From contig AP025071.1 of NCBI GenBank assembly GCA_036186865.1, forward strand, positions 11,367,254-11,431,253: a stretch of 64,000 bases of DNA. The letters are read 5' to 3'. Positions 24,401-36,542 of this stretch are shown in pieces (positions within the stretch are counted from its first letter, which is position 1; every line of letters starts with the position of its first letter). Below the pieces are notes generated by a model. The model had not been told where the DNA came from. It searched no databases and was given only the letters and a program-made list of their open reading frames with translations. This DNA comes from Eustoma russellianum. Its lineage: Eukaryota > Streptophyta > Magnoliopsida > Gentianales > Gentianaceae. The position numbers were made by a program, and so were the translations under genes.

Positions 24401-27400
24401 ATGGCAGCAAGTTGATGCTTTTAAGGTCTATAACTAGACTTGTACTGCTGATGCACAAAGATATAAAGAAAGTACGGAAACAAAAAGAGTATTCATGTTC
24501 CTTATTGGCCTCAATATAGAACTTGATGGAGTCAAGGGGGAGGATTCTCGGAACAAAACCCTACCTAGCCTAAAAACAGCCTTCTCCGAAGTCAGACATG
24601 AGGAAAGTCGTAGGAAACTCATGATAATCATTGTGCTTAGTAAAAGTTCAGCCTTTACAGCAAAAAGGACTCACTTCTAGAATACCACTCAACCTAATAA
24701 TAGCAGGCCCTACTGCACATACTGTAAGAAATTAGGTAGACACACAGAAGGCAAAGAAAGATGAACAACCAAAAAAATTGAAAATCATCCAACACAGGTA
24801 AAGCCATCAACTGGAGATCCTCCAGGGCAGGAGATTCCCCAAACACTTATAGCAATATGGCTATCCCCGAGACTCCTAAGGGCATTAACCACTAAGAATT
24901 AGATTGAGGCACTGCCGCAACTCTTCACTAAAATAGAAGGAGACTCTCAGGAACACATCCAAGCATCTACGGCCAGCACTAGCAAAATATGTTAAAATCA
25001 ACCCTGGATTACTGATTCTAAAGCCTCTGATCACATAACCAATGAACGTACTATTACAACTGATTACACGAAATTCCCTAACCCTAAATATGTAAAGCTT
25101 GACGATGGTACATCTACGAAAATCATAGGGAAAGGGTCAGTAAAACTGAAACTTAACCTACTAGTCAAAGATGTACTGCATGTATCAAACTTAAGGTTTA
25201 ATCTTCTTTCTGCTGGAAAATTAATACAAGATACTCAATGCACTGTTAAATTCTTACCCAGTGAATGATACTTTCGAGACACCACTTTGAAAATGGGGAT
25301 TGGCAGTGCTAAATACACAGGGGGCTGTTTCTTCTCCAAGCTAAACCACCAAATATGTATGAATCTTCAGGGACGCACAGTAACGTACTAGGCATAAGTG
25401 TAAGGTCCCTCACCAGATACGCCAGAATAAATGTAGCGTCTCCAGCCAAATCATACTTTGGCATAAGAGACTAGGACACCCAAACTTTCAATATCTGAAG
25501 AAATCGTTCCCTAACATATTTATTCATGTTGACTCTGATTTACTTACACGTGAGATATGCCAACTAGCTAAACATACAAGGCATACATACCCCCAGCTGA
25601 TCCAATATAGAAACACAACCAGTCCACCAAGTATTTATTGACATTTGGGCACCATCCCAAGTCACCAACGTTGGTGGGACAAGGTGGTTTGTCACATTTG
25701 TACATGATCATACACGGGTGACATAGGTATATATTTAATGAAACACAAATCTGAAGTACGAAATATATTCAGAGCCTTCTGTGAAGCTGTACAGAATCAG
25801 TTTAATATTAAAGTCAAAAGATTAAGGTCTGAAAATGCGTCTAAGTACCTAGATAAAACTCTAAAAGACTATATAACAGAATAAGGAATATACCAACAAA
25901 CCTCATGCGTTAATACCTCTCAACAAAATGAGGTAGCTGAGAGGAAAGATTGACACTTATTAGAAGTTGAGCACTTGCGTTCTCAAAGTGCCAAAATACC
26001 GTTGGAGAGAGGCAATGTTGACAGCCATATATCGTACAAATAGAATTTTATTTAGAATCCTAAAGTTTAGAACTCCTAAGCAAGTAATAGTAGCCAGCCA
26101 CCCACATATTCAATTATTATCTGAGTTATCCCTTAAAGTCTTTGGTTCTACATCCTATTTTCACATTTACCCCTATAATGGAACCAAACTGGACCCAAAA
26201 TCCATAAGATGTATATTTATACGATACTCAAACACACAAAAAGGTTACAAATGCTATTATCCAAATACAAGAAAAACATATGCTACTCTAGATGTAACCT
26301 TTAGTGAGACACAAGCCTTCTATGAGACATAACTCAGAATCTAGTACATGAGAGTAGCTGTGACTTAATAAGCCTAAAGAAACACAACTTAATTAAGCCT
26401 CCTAACATAGGAGAAACACAAATACAACCACAATCATCATTATTGCTTAAAAACTTGTTTGATATAGAACCAAATTTGAGGAGAAAACCCCCATCGCCTA
26501 AGTCTATATCCGCAGGAACACACTACATACACCTTCTGATCAACCTGCTATTGACCAATTTATATTACCGAAAGAAACTATAACTACAATCCCACATGAT
26601 GAGGAGAAACATGAAGAATGACAAATAGTTGATGACCCACCTATAGCCCTTAGAAAAGGAGCCATAGAATCCATAAAACATCCCCTACACTACTTTATAT
26701 CCTGCTATAAACTTAGCCCATGGTAGCATTCACAAGTAACTTTTTTTTGTAAATACAAGTAACTTAGATACTTAACTCATCACTAGAAACATTCAGGAAG
26801 CATTGTTAATATCACACTGGAAGAAGGCTGTTGAGGATGAAACAAGTTCATTAATTAAAACCAACTCCTGGAAGCTAACACCACTGCAAATGGGGTTAAT
26901 CCAATTGGTTGCAGATGGATTTCGTCAATAAAATAGAATACAGACGGAAAAATAAACAGATACAAAGTCACATTAGTAGCTAGAAGATTTACTCAAATAT
27001 ACGGCATAAACTATTTAGAAATATTTGCTCCATTGGCAAAAATAAACACTGTTAGGGTAATATTCTCCATAGCAGTAAATCTAGACTGGAAACTTCATCA
27101 ATTAGATATCAAAAATGTCTGTCTGTATGGTGAGTTACAAGAAGATGTATATATACATGTTCCTCCAGGCTACAAAAATGAAACTAATAAAGACTTGGTA
27201 TGCAAACTAAATAAATCCCTCTATGGCCTCAAACAGTCTCTCAGAGCTTGATTTCAAAAGATCACTAAGAAAATCAAAGGACAAGGCTTTGTACAGTGTC
27301 ACGGTGATCATATTTTATTTATTCACACTTCTGAAACTGGAAAATTAATTGTCATGATAGTCTACATTGATGATATAATCATCACAAGAGACAACGTCAG

Positions 27401-30400
27401 GGATTCAAGACATCCAAAAGAAAGCTATTGCATCAATTTGAAGTCAAAGATCATTGAGAATTTAGATATTTTCTTGGAATGAGAGTCGCAAGAAATAAAG
27501 AAAGAATGAGTATATCACAAAGAAAGTATATACTTGACTTACTTAAAGATATTGGTATGCAAGGGTGCAAACCAGCCTCCACACCAGTGGAACCAGTGTA
27601 TAAACCAAAAGATGTGTAATATTACACCAGTTGATAAGCTAAGATACCAAAAACTGGTAGAATAATGGATATACCTATCTCACACTAGGCCAAATATATG
27701 CCATACCACGAGCATTATTAGTCATTTTATGCATCAAAACCTATTAATGAACATCTTAAAGCTGTTATGAGAATTCTTAGGCATTTGAAAAACATATCAA
27801 GACAAGGCCTAGGCTTCAAAAAGACACAAGGCAAGTGCATAACAATATATATAGATGCAGACTGGACATGTTCAAAGAGAGACATGAGGTCTAATACGGG
27901 TTATTGTACATATGTGTGGAAAAATTTGATAACATGGAGAGCAAGAAGCAAGGAGTAGTAGCCAGAAGCAGTGCAGAGGCAAAGTTGCAGGCTTTGGCAC
28001 TGGGAATATGTTAATGAATATGGCTCAAGGCAGTTGTATTAGATCTTAGGCAAGAGAATAATAATCTCGTCCAAGTGTTATGTGATAATATCTAAGCAAT
28101 CAATATGACAGAGTATCCAGTTCCACATGACAAATCTAAACACGTGGACATTGATAGACATTTCATCAAAGAAAAACCTGAAGACAAATTTATCAACCTA
28201 AAACATGAATCTACTAAAGACCAGCTGGCTAACTTGCTGACCAAGCCAATCTCAATCCAAGTCTTCCAGCATTTATTGTCCAAGCTTGGTTGTATTAATA
28301 TCTACAACCAAGCTTGAAGGGGGAGAGTGTAGAAATGTACTCGGATAAAGAATAGATATACAATAGAATAAATGTGTTTTACTATACTTAGATATTAATG
28401 ATTTCATTTAATTAGGGTTGTCTATATGGTTTGCATAAAAAAGAGATCACACTGATCTCATATCCTAAATTTAAATAGTTGTCTAAAATAGAGAGATCGG
28501 ATTGATCTCTTATTAGTGTGCTGGTAGGCTATAAATAGGTAATTCTACAAAGTTATAGACAGATTGCTTCTTGTTCTTCTAATTTTTACATATGATACTA
28601 AAATACTTGATCACATTTGAGATGTCTGAAGAAGATTGAACTGTTATGCCATATAAGGAATTTAAAGTAACAGAATGATGGAATATAAGATTTTGGAGTC
28701 ACGATAAATCACACAGATGACATCCACAAACACAAAGAGGAAAGAAAAGGAACAAAACTGCTGTCTGCAGCACGCTATCTAGAAAGCTAACTCGCTCTGC
28801 AACCAATCAGAAGTCAGTTTAACCATCAGTTTCTAATAAGGAATCCAACATGTAGAATACACTGTATTTAAACAAACAATCTGAGAAGAATTTATACCTG
28901 ATTAAGTTGGTGAGTATCTGGCGGATCCTTAGAACATCTCCTACAACCTGAAATACATTCAATGTTCCTGTAAGGCAGAGAAAATTCTAAATGAAAGCAT
29001 AGGGCAGCAAATGTTATTCTGTAAGATTCAATGAGGACGGCCTCAATCCATATGGTCAAAACCTGAATCAAACTGAATGAATCTTTCACAAAGCTTCAAT
29101 GCAAAGTTTGACACTTAAGACCGATAAATGCATCCTCTGATTCTGCAATTGCGCATTGACACTGGCTAATTTTGTAAGAACTTTGACATAATAAGTATGC
29201 ATAAGGTGACTATCCCATGTTCCATTACTTGTCTTGATAGTAATTTCTATCATCATTGACTTTATCTTCCAGTAGATAGATAAAATATTTACCAGAAGGC
29301 CTAAAATAATATGTTAGGTTGCAGTCATATCCGAACTAGTGCATAAACAAGGAACAACACGTGCTAGCACCAACATCTGAATTTGTAGTATACCTTAGCT
29401 CACTATAACATGTTTCTTTGATGAACATGCACTTTGATCATCACAAGACTGATGGTTTCATAAACTTAATAGGAACTTAAGCGTAACAGACAAGAAGTAA
29501 CTTGGTTTTTTCCTTTTTTTTGTCTTTCTCTTTCCTTTCCCATGGAATACAAAGATAGTCACCGTACAGAATCCAATTCTTGGCATTCTCTATGACCTTC
29601 CCAATCAAAAGAAAAAAATTGATGACCGTTTGAATTATGTCGGTCCACCAGGCTTATCCCCCAACGTTGAGCATCTCCAGATACATATATCAATCCTTCA
29701 AATGCTTAAGTTTACATCCATATGGAGAACCAAAAAAATATTTTCCAAAGCATGGTAAGTGGTGATCCAATAGCTACGGCAGTTCAGACGATGCGAGATT
29801 CCGGAATTTAGGAGACAGCTTTTAAAGATGAGCAACAGGGCATCAGGATTTAGCACAGTTTCAGAAGTATAAGTTATATGCAATATGAGCGTTGTGTCCT
29901 ATGATTAGGAAATTTCCGAAAAAGGAGTAGTACACAGCACAAGTCAGTAGTTCATACCTCTAGAGGAACATCCTCAGCTATACGTCCCTCCAATGTAAGT
30001 ATTTTCTGTAATGATGCAGCTGAGGTCTGCAGTACATGCTTTACAACCTCTCTTGGCCTAAACTTTGTAGCTTCCAACTTCATAACGCCTAAGATATGCA
30101 GCAGATCGTTTATTTTTTGTGGTTTTTAGCTCTTTTTTTGTTATATTTACCTACCACTGAAAATAAGGAAGATGTAAACTATAGACAGCTCAAAAGGGAG
30201 CAAATTTTATTGTCTGCACTGTTTTAAAAAGAAAAATAAAAAGAAAAGGACTAATTTCACTCCCATTTATGTCAGATTAATCCAGGAGAACAAAATTAAG
30301 GAATTAATACAGAAGAGATTTCAGTAGAGTACCTGACTCAACCTTTGAGAGGTCAAGAATGTCATTTATCAACTGGAGGACTAAGTCACCAGAAGATAAC

Positions 30401-33400
30401 ATAACCTTAACTAGTTGCATTTGTTCCTTGTCAAGATTCGTGTTAGCCAGGATCTCAGTCATGCTTACAACTCCTGATAAAGGAGATCTTATCTCATGAG
30501 ACATCGTCGCAAGCATTTGTTTGGCCCTCATTGTTTCCTCTGTTAAAAAAGCAAGCCAAAAAAGAAAAGAGTTTGTTACATGTGTATGGCAAATAAAATT
30601 GCAGGAATACTTTTGACAGCTTCAGGAGAAGAACCTGTAATATGTATTGTTTTGTTAAGTTCCGTCTCTTTAGCCTTTTGCACAGCAATTTCCTCACGAA
30701 GTTGCGCCATTTTTTCTCTTTTTCTGACCTGTTGATCATCAAAAATTTCACACATGATGCTGTGCATTCAGGAGGAAGACATGAAATCAGAGGGAAACAG
30801 CAGCTCATGTAAATGAAAGGCAAAGAAACCGAGAAATTTAGTTTGCATGGTTATTCAATAATGAAAGGTGAAAGAGACATGTCCAGTCAAGGCACTTACT
30901 CCGTCCAGTTTGCAACAACTATAACCTCCGCATTATTGTTTCGAAGCAAGTTATGTGTCACCTAACAATTCCTTTTTCTTCTTTATGTTCACTCTTTAGG
31001 ATCCACACACCTTATGCAGTAATTTCTGTTTCCAACTATCCTAAGTCTTAGTCTTTCAACCTAATAAGCCATGTTATTTATTGGTCCTATTAATCTTTGT
31101 GCCAAAATCTAAACCAATAGATAATGAAGACAGTATGGAGTTCGTTTAATGCGTACGATCATAACTTGTTAATTATCCAATTATTATGCTATGTCAAGTT
31201 TTTTCTCCGCCTACTCTTTCTTTCAGTGGGATGTCATTGAAACATATGGCTATGCTATTTTACTGAATGTACTATTCTACTGAAATCAAAAATCTTAGAC
31301 TACACTTCCATCAATTTATTGTCATTTTGTCATTAAGGTCACCAAATATAGTAGTCCCATGTCGTGTTGTCTCTTCTTGTTATATTTTAAGCATCGGCTA
31401 GTGAATGGTGGAAATACAACAAAGAAGTTTCGTGGGTTACGAAGGAAGCTCTAATGCAGCCTCAGATACTATGTTAAATGACCTAATTGGTGAAGTACCA
31501 GTAGAAATTGGAAAAAAATCTAGGAAGAAGTAAGAGCTTTCAGAAAGCTTTTGGCAGAAGACATCTGTTTTAAAAATAAGCTGTAACATAACATTTCCTT
31601 CATATTGAAAGGAAGTAAAGTTTTCCATGTTAATCAAGATAAGCAGAAGAGAAATGATAAATATTCACCTGATCAGTCACTTCCATTCCCATGTAATTAA
31701 CACCAATAGTCTCTCCAGATTTGCTGAAGACAGGCTCCACATATATCAAAAATGTTTTTGATCCAAATAGTTCCGTCTCAAATGTGATTTCCCTCTTTGA
31801 AGGTAAGCCTCGTTCCAGAACTTCTTTTTTGAAGTCATGAGACTCTATTACACCAGCACCATGAAAAATTTCTAGGTCTGTTTTGCCAATTATTTCCTGC
31901 AGTTGTATGAGTAATGAATTTGAATATCAAGAAAAATTTCTTCTGCAATGACTCCAAATTTTCTGTATTCCAGGTCACAAATCTACCTCTTCGCTAAGAC
32001 TTGGGAAATGATTGTAGATGAACCGATAGCGCAAGTCCTTATCCTGTGGGGGAAATCAATTTGGCTTTTAGTTGTCAAGTTCCATAAAAATCTGTTAAAA
32101 ATTGAATTATGAGAATGAGACAGATAAGAAAATAAGAAAAAGGAGAAGCTTGACAGAGAAGCTTTTCATAGGATCTTTATAAATGCATACAGAGAGTACT
32201 TTCTAAACAGAGAAGCAGAACCATTAGGCCAAAAATATACACCCATATAGGTTTTTTTCCCTTAGTGTTCACTGATCAACTTGGAGGCTCCATATGATGA
32301 TAATCCCGAAAACGTTGAAGACCTATCCAAACATTCAATTTTTGAACATATTGCTAGATTTTGGTGTATTCTGAGATAATGTTCAATAAGACCTGCTTGA
32401 GGGTTTGTAAGCAAGTCGCTAATGATAATATTTGAATGCCAGGAAGTGCAAGTGCAAGTGTTCAACAGTATATAGAGAAAATTGACTAGGTAAATACATT
32501 GAGAAGACAAACCTCATTTTTGTGCTTGGAAACTAAAATATTGTTTATGATGCCTAGCAATATCATGTAGTATTCTGACAATATTTCATAACCTGTTGAA
32601 TATCTCATGAAACATGTTCTGCAGTTGTGCAAGCAAAATACCACTTGTCCAAGAGTAATTCATACTGAATTGCAAGGCACATATGAGTTAATCAATTATG
32701 ATCAGATAGGTACCAGAGAAACACTGATATACAAGAGAAACATAAAGAAATTTGATTCACGAATGACTCACAAGTGAATAAAGATGCAAGCACCACAAAT
32801 GTGAACATGTAGGTACCAAAAACGAAAATCAACTGCTCGAACATTAAGATCAGACTGCAAGTAGAATACCTGGTGGCCAATGACAACTGGTGCATTTTGA
32901 AGGATGAAATGTAAAAAGTTGTCGGCTCTTTTAAGAACCTGAGACAGTTCTTCCACAGGAGAAGCCTGTCTTCTTAGACATTCTATGCTTTCATTCAACT
33001 TCTCTAGTAGCATTATTTCTCTTTGAACACCTGCTTCCAACAACTTCTCCAAGTGCATGGCTCTTTGCTTCCAGTAAATGACACTATCAGTCTGGCAGTC
33101 TATTTCTATCCATTTATTGTCAAGATTATGGTCTTTTCTTCTCCTTGGGACATCTTGAAATAAATAATCTAAATTCTCGTCCAATATAGATATTGGACGC
33201 TTGTCACCCCCATATCTTTCTTCCTCAAATCGATGTTCCTCCAATATCTTTAGTTTCTTGAGCTGAGATTCCTTTTGTTGCTTGCTAAGGTTTTCAAGCT
33301 CTTCTCTGAGAAGCCGCACAGCGTTTTTCTGTTTGTACTCCCAATTCTTTACCAAGTATGCCAGCTGTGATGATCCTCTTTCACTATAGCTGGTTAATTC

Positions 33401-33586
33401 GGAGAGGCGCATAAAATCCACAACAGTGGTTTCTTCATTAATCATTACTTCCTCTAAGTCTTGATCTGCCCCTGGCTTTTCAATTGTGAATTGCTTTCCA
33501 CCTTCATTTATGTCCTCAGGCCACATAGAAGATAGGACTTCAACATCCGTTTCTTTAACCTGCTCGGTCTCCATCTCATACACCAT
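18652..33586 (-). CDS. AHK5: Hybrid histidine kinase, AHK5/CKI2 orthologue, 12 exons, 1019 aa
   Basis: Cytosolic His-Asp phosphorelay sensor; the Arabidopsis orthologue acts in ethylene/ABA, H2O2 and salt responses. Coding exons (- strand): 33586-32870, 32043-31987, 31896-31669, 30728-30635, 30539-30333, 30088-29958, 28947-28898, 22308-21944, 21825-21722, 20640-19843, 19476-19297, 18780-18652. All 11 introns are GT-AG and the exons total 3060 nt in frame. The start MVYEMETEQV and the text DVEVLSSMWPED match AHK5 as I remember it. Layout: coiled coil about 75-215, PAS about 222-334, H box MSHEIRSPLSG with His380, N box around Asn496, G1 DTGIGIP at 610-616, G2 GGTGLGLAI at 639-647, receiver KPKILLVEDN with Asp918 and a final VSKPVT Lys. 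There is no signal peptide or membrane segment. It is longer than AHK5 (922 aa, recalled), mainly through loops in exons 8 and 10. All key residues are present, so it is probably functional. The last two junctions lie outside long open frames and rest on homology. Confidence 0.93.
21437..21485 (+). repeat. (GA)n microsatellite in intron 9
   Basis: About 24 GA units without interruption, within intron 9 (21721-20641) of the kinase gene. On the transcribed strand it reads as (CU)n. Confidence 0.95.
22315..22333 (-). promoter_or_regulatory. Homopolymer C tract at the intron 7 splice acceptor
   Basis: The + strand has seven G, one A, then eleven G. On the gene strand this is a C-run polypyrimidine tract only 5 bp from the acceptor AG of exon 8 (TTTCAG ending at 22309). 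Such tracts are normally U-rich in plants. Confidence 0.7.
22745..23417 (+). mobile_element. 3' fragment of an RTE-type LINE in intron 7
   Basis: Translated pieces resemble the conserved C-terminal module of plant RTE ORF2 (around 22880-22980: GERLEWLL and DGTSMWKDVLQ, where intact members read LRWFGHVxRRP). The 3' side carries CATGTAGCCCGATTTCATG and a terminal TTCTTGTTGTTATTG at about 23400. It is 5'-truncated. Orientation is antisense to the kinase gene. Confidence 0.6.
23605..23867 (+). repeat. 5' LTR of the intron-7 copia element
   Basis: TGTAGAAACGTACT... to CTCTTTA, 263 bp. It contains GGCTATAAATAGGTAA, a TATA box at about 23803. The partner at 28328-28588 (261 bp) shares CTATAAATAGG and AGATTGCTTCTT but differs at many sites, so the insertion is old. 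Confidence 0.8.
23868..23880 (+). other. PBS of the intron-7 copia element
   Basis: TGGTATCATAACC directly abuts the 5' LTR. It is the initiator tRNA-Met type with changes after TGGTATCA. Confidence 0.7.
23928..28317 (+). pseudogene. Copia gag-pol of the intron-7 element, many stops
   Basis: In order: gag from the ATG at 23928, protease region around 25000-25100 (WITDSKASDHI, where intact relatives have D-S-G), and pre-integrase and integrase parts around 25430-25950 (HQVFIDIWAPSQV). The open frame 25967-26332 covers the integrase C-terminus (FGSTSYFHIYPYNGTKLDPK). 27033-27251 covers RT (DWKLHQLDIKNVCLYGELQE, LNKSLYGLKQS), with IDD for YVDD near 27370. 27767-27958 covers RNase H (IYIDADWTCSKRDMRS), and the end is at 28317 (DIDRHFIKEK, LANLLTKPIS). 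Frequent stops and frameshifts make it non-coding. Confidence 0.85.
28328..28588 (+). repeat. 3' LTR of the intron-7 copia element
   Basis: Begins TGTAGAAATGTACTCGG just after AAGGGGGAGAG and ends AATTTTTA before CATAT. Its TATA box CTATAAATAGG lies at about 28530. Confidence 0.8.
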
Positions 33587-34391
33587 CCTCTACTTACTTT
33601 TGATCACCCTCAAACCAAAATGCCTATTGTTGCAATCCTTCTCATCACGCCAGACGTGTATTGCATCAAGGACAACTTATATGGCTTGATTTCTAATTCC
33701 TAATTTATTTCTCCAGCAAAAGAATGATAAGACAGCTTGTTGATTTTCCTGTTTGGTTGAAGTGCATTGCCGATTAAACCTGAAAAGTTGCAGTAGCCAG
33801 ACGAATGTAAAATTGATTATCAAAATCAAACCTTTTCTTTCAACTCCAAGAAATGCTGAACACTCTGTACAGTATGAAGGAATTAAGATGGAGGTTTGGA
33901 CCCTTTTCAGTGTAGATCTGGAGGAATCTTTTGTGTATGCTGGGTCAATGAAAAGACTAATGAGCAAAAGCCGTGGAGCATATGCAGAAAGCAAGAGGAT
34001 TGCATGTGAGCTTTCCAAGGAACATAATAAACAATCAAGTTTCCATAAAAAAACAAGTTTAATAAACAAAAAAAAAACGCAAGAAGCCATGTGCAATTGA
34101 GGTCTAAAATATTAGGAAATGAGGTGGGTTTGTAGTCGTGGGGTTGTGAATGTGGCCTTCTCAGGTTGGAGAATGGGATTTCAGCATAATAAAATTGCAT
34201 GGTTTTTTGGGGTTGAATTCAGCAATTATGTTTTCACCTCCAACGGTTTCTTCAGATTCAAGACCTCACTTTGCACTGAATAATTAGTACAATTTCTAGG
34301 ACAGAGTATTTAAATGGCGGGAGGCAAGCTCCCAGAGAGTAGCGTCGGAAGAGGACGCGTAGATGACGCACTCTCTTGGATGTGTAATTAT
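33587..34391 (-). promoter_or_regulatory. Kinase 5' flank: presumed 5' UTR and proximal promoter
   Basis: About 805 bp separate the kinase ATG from the copia element starting at 34392. No other gene is recognisable here. An ATTTAAAT-type TATA-like word lies at about 34308-34316, roughly 720 bp before the ATG, but nothing confirms its use. All remaining proximal promoter must lie here, because the next 8.6 kb are transposon. Confidence 0.4.
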
Positions 34392-35822
34392 TCTTAGTGT
34401 ATGGGCCCTAGGCCATGATTTGGATATTTATGTTATGCATTTATTATTAATAAAAGAGGTTTTATTATCATTATTGTTGGTTAGTATGTTACACAATTTT
34501 GATATATGTCCCTGATTCATTATTGTTATAGAGATAAAATAATTTATAATCAGTATGAGTATTGATTTGATAATCATGAGATGATTATGTGTATGGTGAT
34601 ATGAATCAATCTCATAGATACTTGTAGAGAACAGTGTATTGGATAGACCTATCATGAGATTACTACATGGATTAGCGTCATAAGTAAATCTCATGATAGT
34701 CATGTTTTAATCCTTTGACTTGAGATTGTCATAGTTTCCAACATAAGGACTATTATATTTTGACATGATCAAACGTTATTCGTGACTGGATAATAATAAA
34801 GGTCATGATTGAATGTGATAGAAATTATGTAGAGGATATTGAACAATCAAGATAGAATTTGTCCCTCTCTTTTGAGAGTGATATCTTTGGGCCCCTCGAT
34901 TAGTGAGACTGTGAAATGCATGGCCGTGCTCAAATGATTTGATAGTGTGATCAATATCATTTGTTTTATCAGTCTACTTAGAGATCGAGTAATCATATGT
35001 TTGAACAATATAAGTATGACGATGACCATGACTTATGTTCAAACTAGATATCGTGTGACAAAGGGATTAATGCATGTACTATTATTAGGCTAGTTGGACT
35101 TTACTCGTATTAATTGGGTAGTCGTAATGCCTTGCTAGAGGCCAATTACGACTTGTTGGTTTAATAGCGATTTAATCAACTGCCAATTAATATGGGCCTA
35201 TCGGGTCACACACAAGAATGCGTATGGCTGAGATTAATAATATTAATAATATTAATATTGGATATTAATTATTATTATTATTATCGTTTTTAATATTAAT
35301 AATATTAATATTGGATATTAATTATTATTATTATTAATTTCGTTTTTTGTGTATAGATATTTATATCATCGGATAATAACAGAGAATCCATATTTGATAT
35401 GGATTTTGATTAGTGTTATCTAATCCTAACAGAATCCGTATTTGATGCGGATTATGATAGTTATTAACCAATCCGATCAGGAATCGGATTTGATATCTAT
35501 ATATATGTACGGAGCATGGTGTATCTCGTACACCACACAACCAGTAGAAAACGAAAGGGCAAGAATCGTTTTTGTGAAAACCGAATTCTTCAGCCGCGCC
35601 GTTTGAAGAGCTAGCACTCCGGGCGGAAGCGTTCGTGTGGATACCGACAGAGGGTGATCGAATTTTCGTACCTTTTCATCTGCAGATTTCGAATCTACGG
35701 AGGTACTTTTTGATTTCTTTTGTCGAATTAAACGAACAACATGGATCCTTGGTAGGAAATCAGAGATCAATTTTTGTTTTCCGCTGCGCGTTTTTGCAGT
35801 GATCTCGTTCGATTTCCTAACA
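34392..35822 (+). repeat. 5' LTR of the 8.6-kb copia element
   Basis: 1431 bp. It contains imperfect ATT/AAT arrays at 35230-35340 and a tandem pair of blocks with AATAATATTAATATTGGATA. The downstream region near 35500-35520 (CTATATATATGTACGG) may hold the TATA box. It ends CCTAACA. Confidence 0.9.
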
Positions 35823-35823
35823 G

Positions 35824-35834
35824 TGGTATCAGAG
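35824..35834 (+). other. PBS of the 8.6-kb copia element
   Basis: TGGTATCAGAG, one base after the LTR, matches the initiator tRNA-Met primer type used by plant copia elements. Confidence 0.9.
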
Positions 35835-36501
35835 ACACTTGTTGATTTCGTTTAAATCGATTATATCATGCTTATGTGATTATATGTTTGCTGTTTTTCG
35901 TATGGCATGATATGTACAAAAAACCCCAACTCGGATTTCATATGATGAGAGAAGAATGGTGTTTTTCAAATCGTTTTCATGAGATGATTTGTATACGGCG
36001 GTTTTCATGCGATGATCAAAACCGATTCTGTTTATATTAGATATAAACATACGCTATGTGTAAAACCCTATTTGAATCTCATCTGGTGAGAGCGGATTGA
36101 TGTTTTCAATTCGTTTTCATGAGACGTTATGATTCGAGATTGTTATATATGATATAAAGTTTTCGTTTTTCATGTGATGATCAAAAACGATTATGTTTAT
36201 ATCGATATGAACAACCGATAATGATTCTGTAAGAGTTATGCATATTTGAAACAGACAGATTATGGCTTCGATTGATGATTCTGTTTTCGGATTTCGAATG
36301 GCAGATTGATTCTGTTTCGGATTTCGAACAGCAGATTATCAATTCGATTGATGATTTTGAATGATAACTCTCGGTTCGATCGGTGCTTCTATAAGGGTTT
36401 ACACGTAATCAAAACAGTAAGATCGTTAATATGATTGACGCGTCTTAGTTAGGGTTTCGAAAAAAAAATTATCAATGCGATTGATACTGTCTGTTTGGCT
36501 T

Positions 36502-36542
36502 CGAGGGGCGCTGCCCCTCGACCCCGCCTGGGGCTCTGCCCC
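36502..36542 (+). other. Double GC-rich hairpin in the retroelement leader
   Basis: CGAGGGGC-GCT-GCCCCTCG (36502-36520) forms a perfect 8-bp stem with a 3-nt loop. GGGGC-TCT-GCCCC (36530-36542) forms a second stem. They stand in an AT-rich leader about 1.1 kb before the gag ATG. A packaging or dimerisation role is possible but only inferred. Confidence 0.75.

Larger units (their letters stand above)
23605..28588 (+). mobile_element. Ty1/copia element (about 5.0 kb) inside kinase intron 7, degenerate
   Basis: Short LTRs (23605-23867 and 28328-28588) flank a decayed gag-pol. The sequence CATAT occurs directly outside both ends (23600-23604 and 28589-28593), consistent with a 5-bp TSD if the LTR is TG...TA. 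If the LTR ended in the following CA, the TSD would not match. A PBS follows the 5' LTR and a purine-rich AAGGGGGAGAG precedes the 3' LTR. It lies antisense to the host gene and accounts for most of the 6.6-kb intron 7 (28897-22309). Confidence 0.85.

Noticed and set aside
23605..28590. TG...CA LTR ends for the intron-7 copia element
   Set aside because: The 3' LTR can be read as ending in CA at 28590, but then the flanks do not match. Ending at TTTTTA gives CATAT on both sides and places the PBS directly after the 5' LTR.
33677..34200. Overlapping 139- and 97-codon frames upstream of the kinase gene
   Set aside because: They overlap each other and frames on both strands, show no domain, and fall in the likely 5' UTR/promoter.
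35824..35834. tRNA gene signals at the TGGTATCAGAG sites
   Set aside because: These are primer-binding sites next to LTRs. There is no cloverleaf sequence around them.
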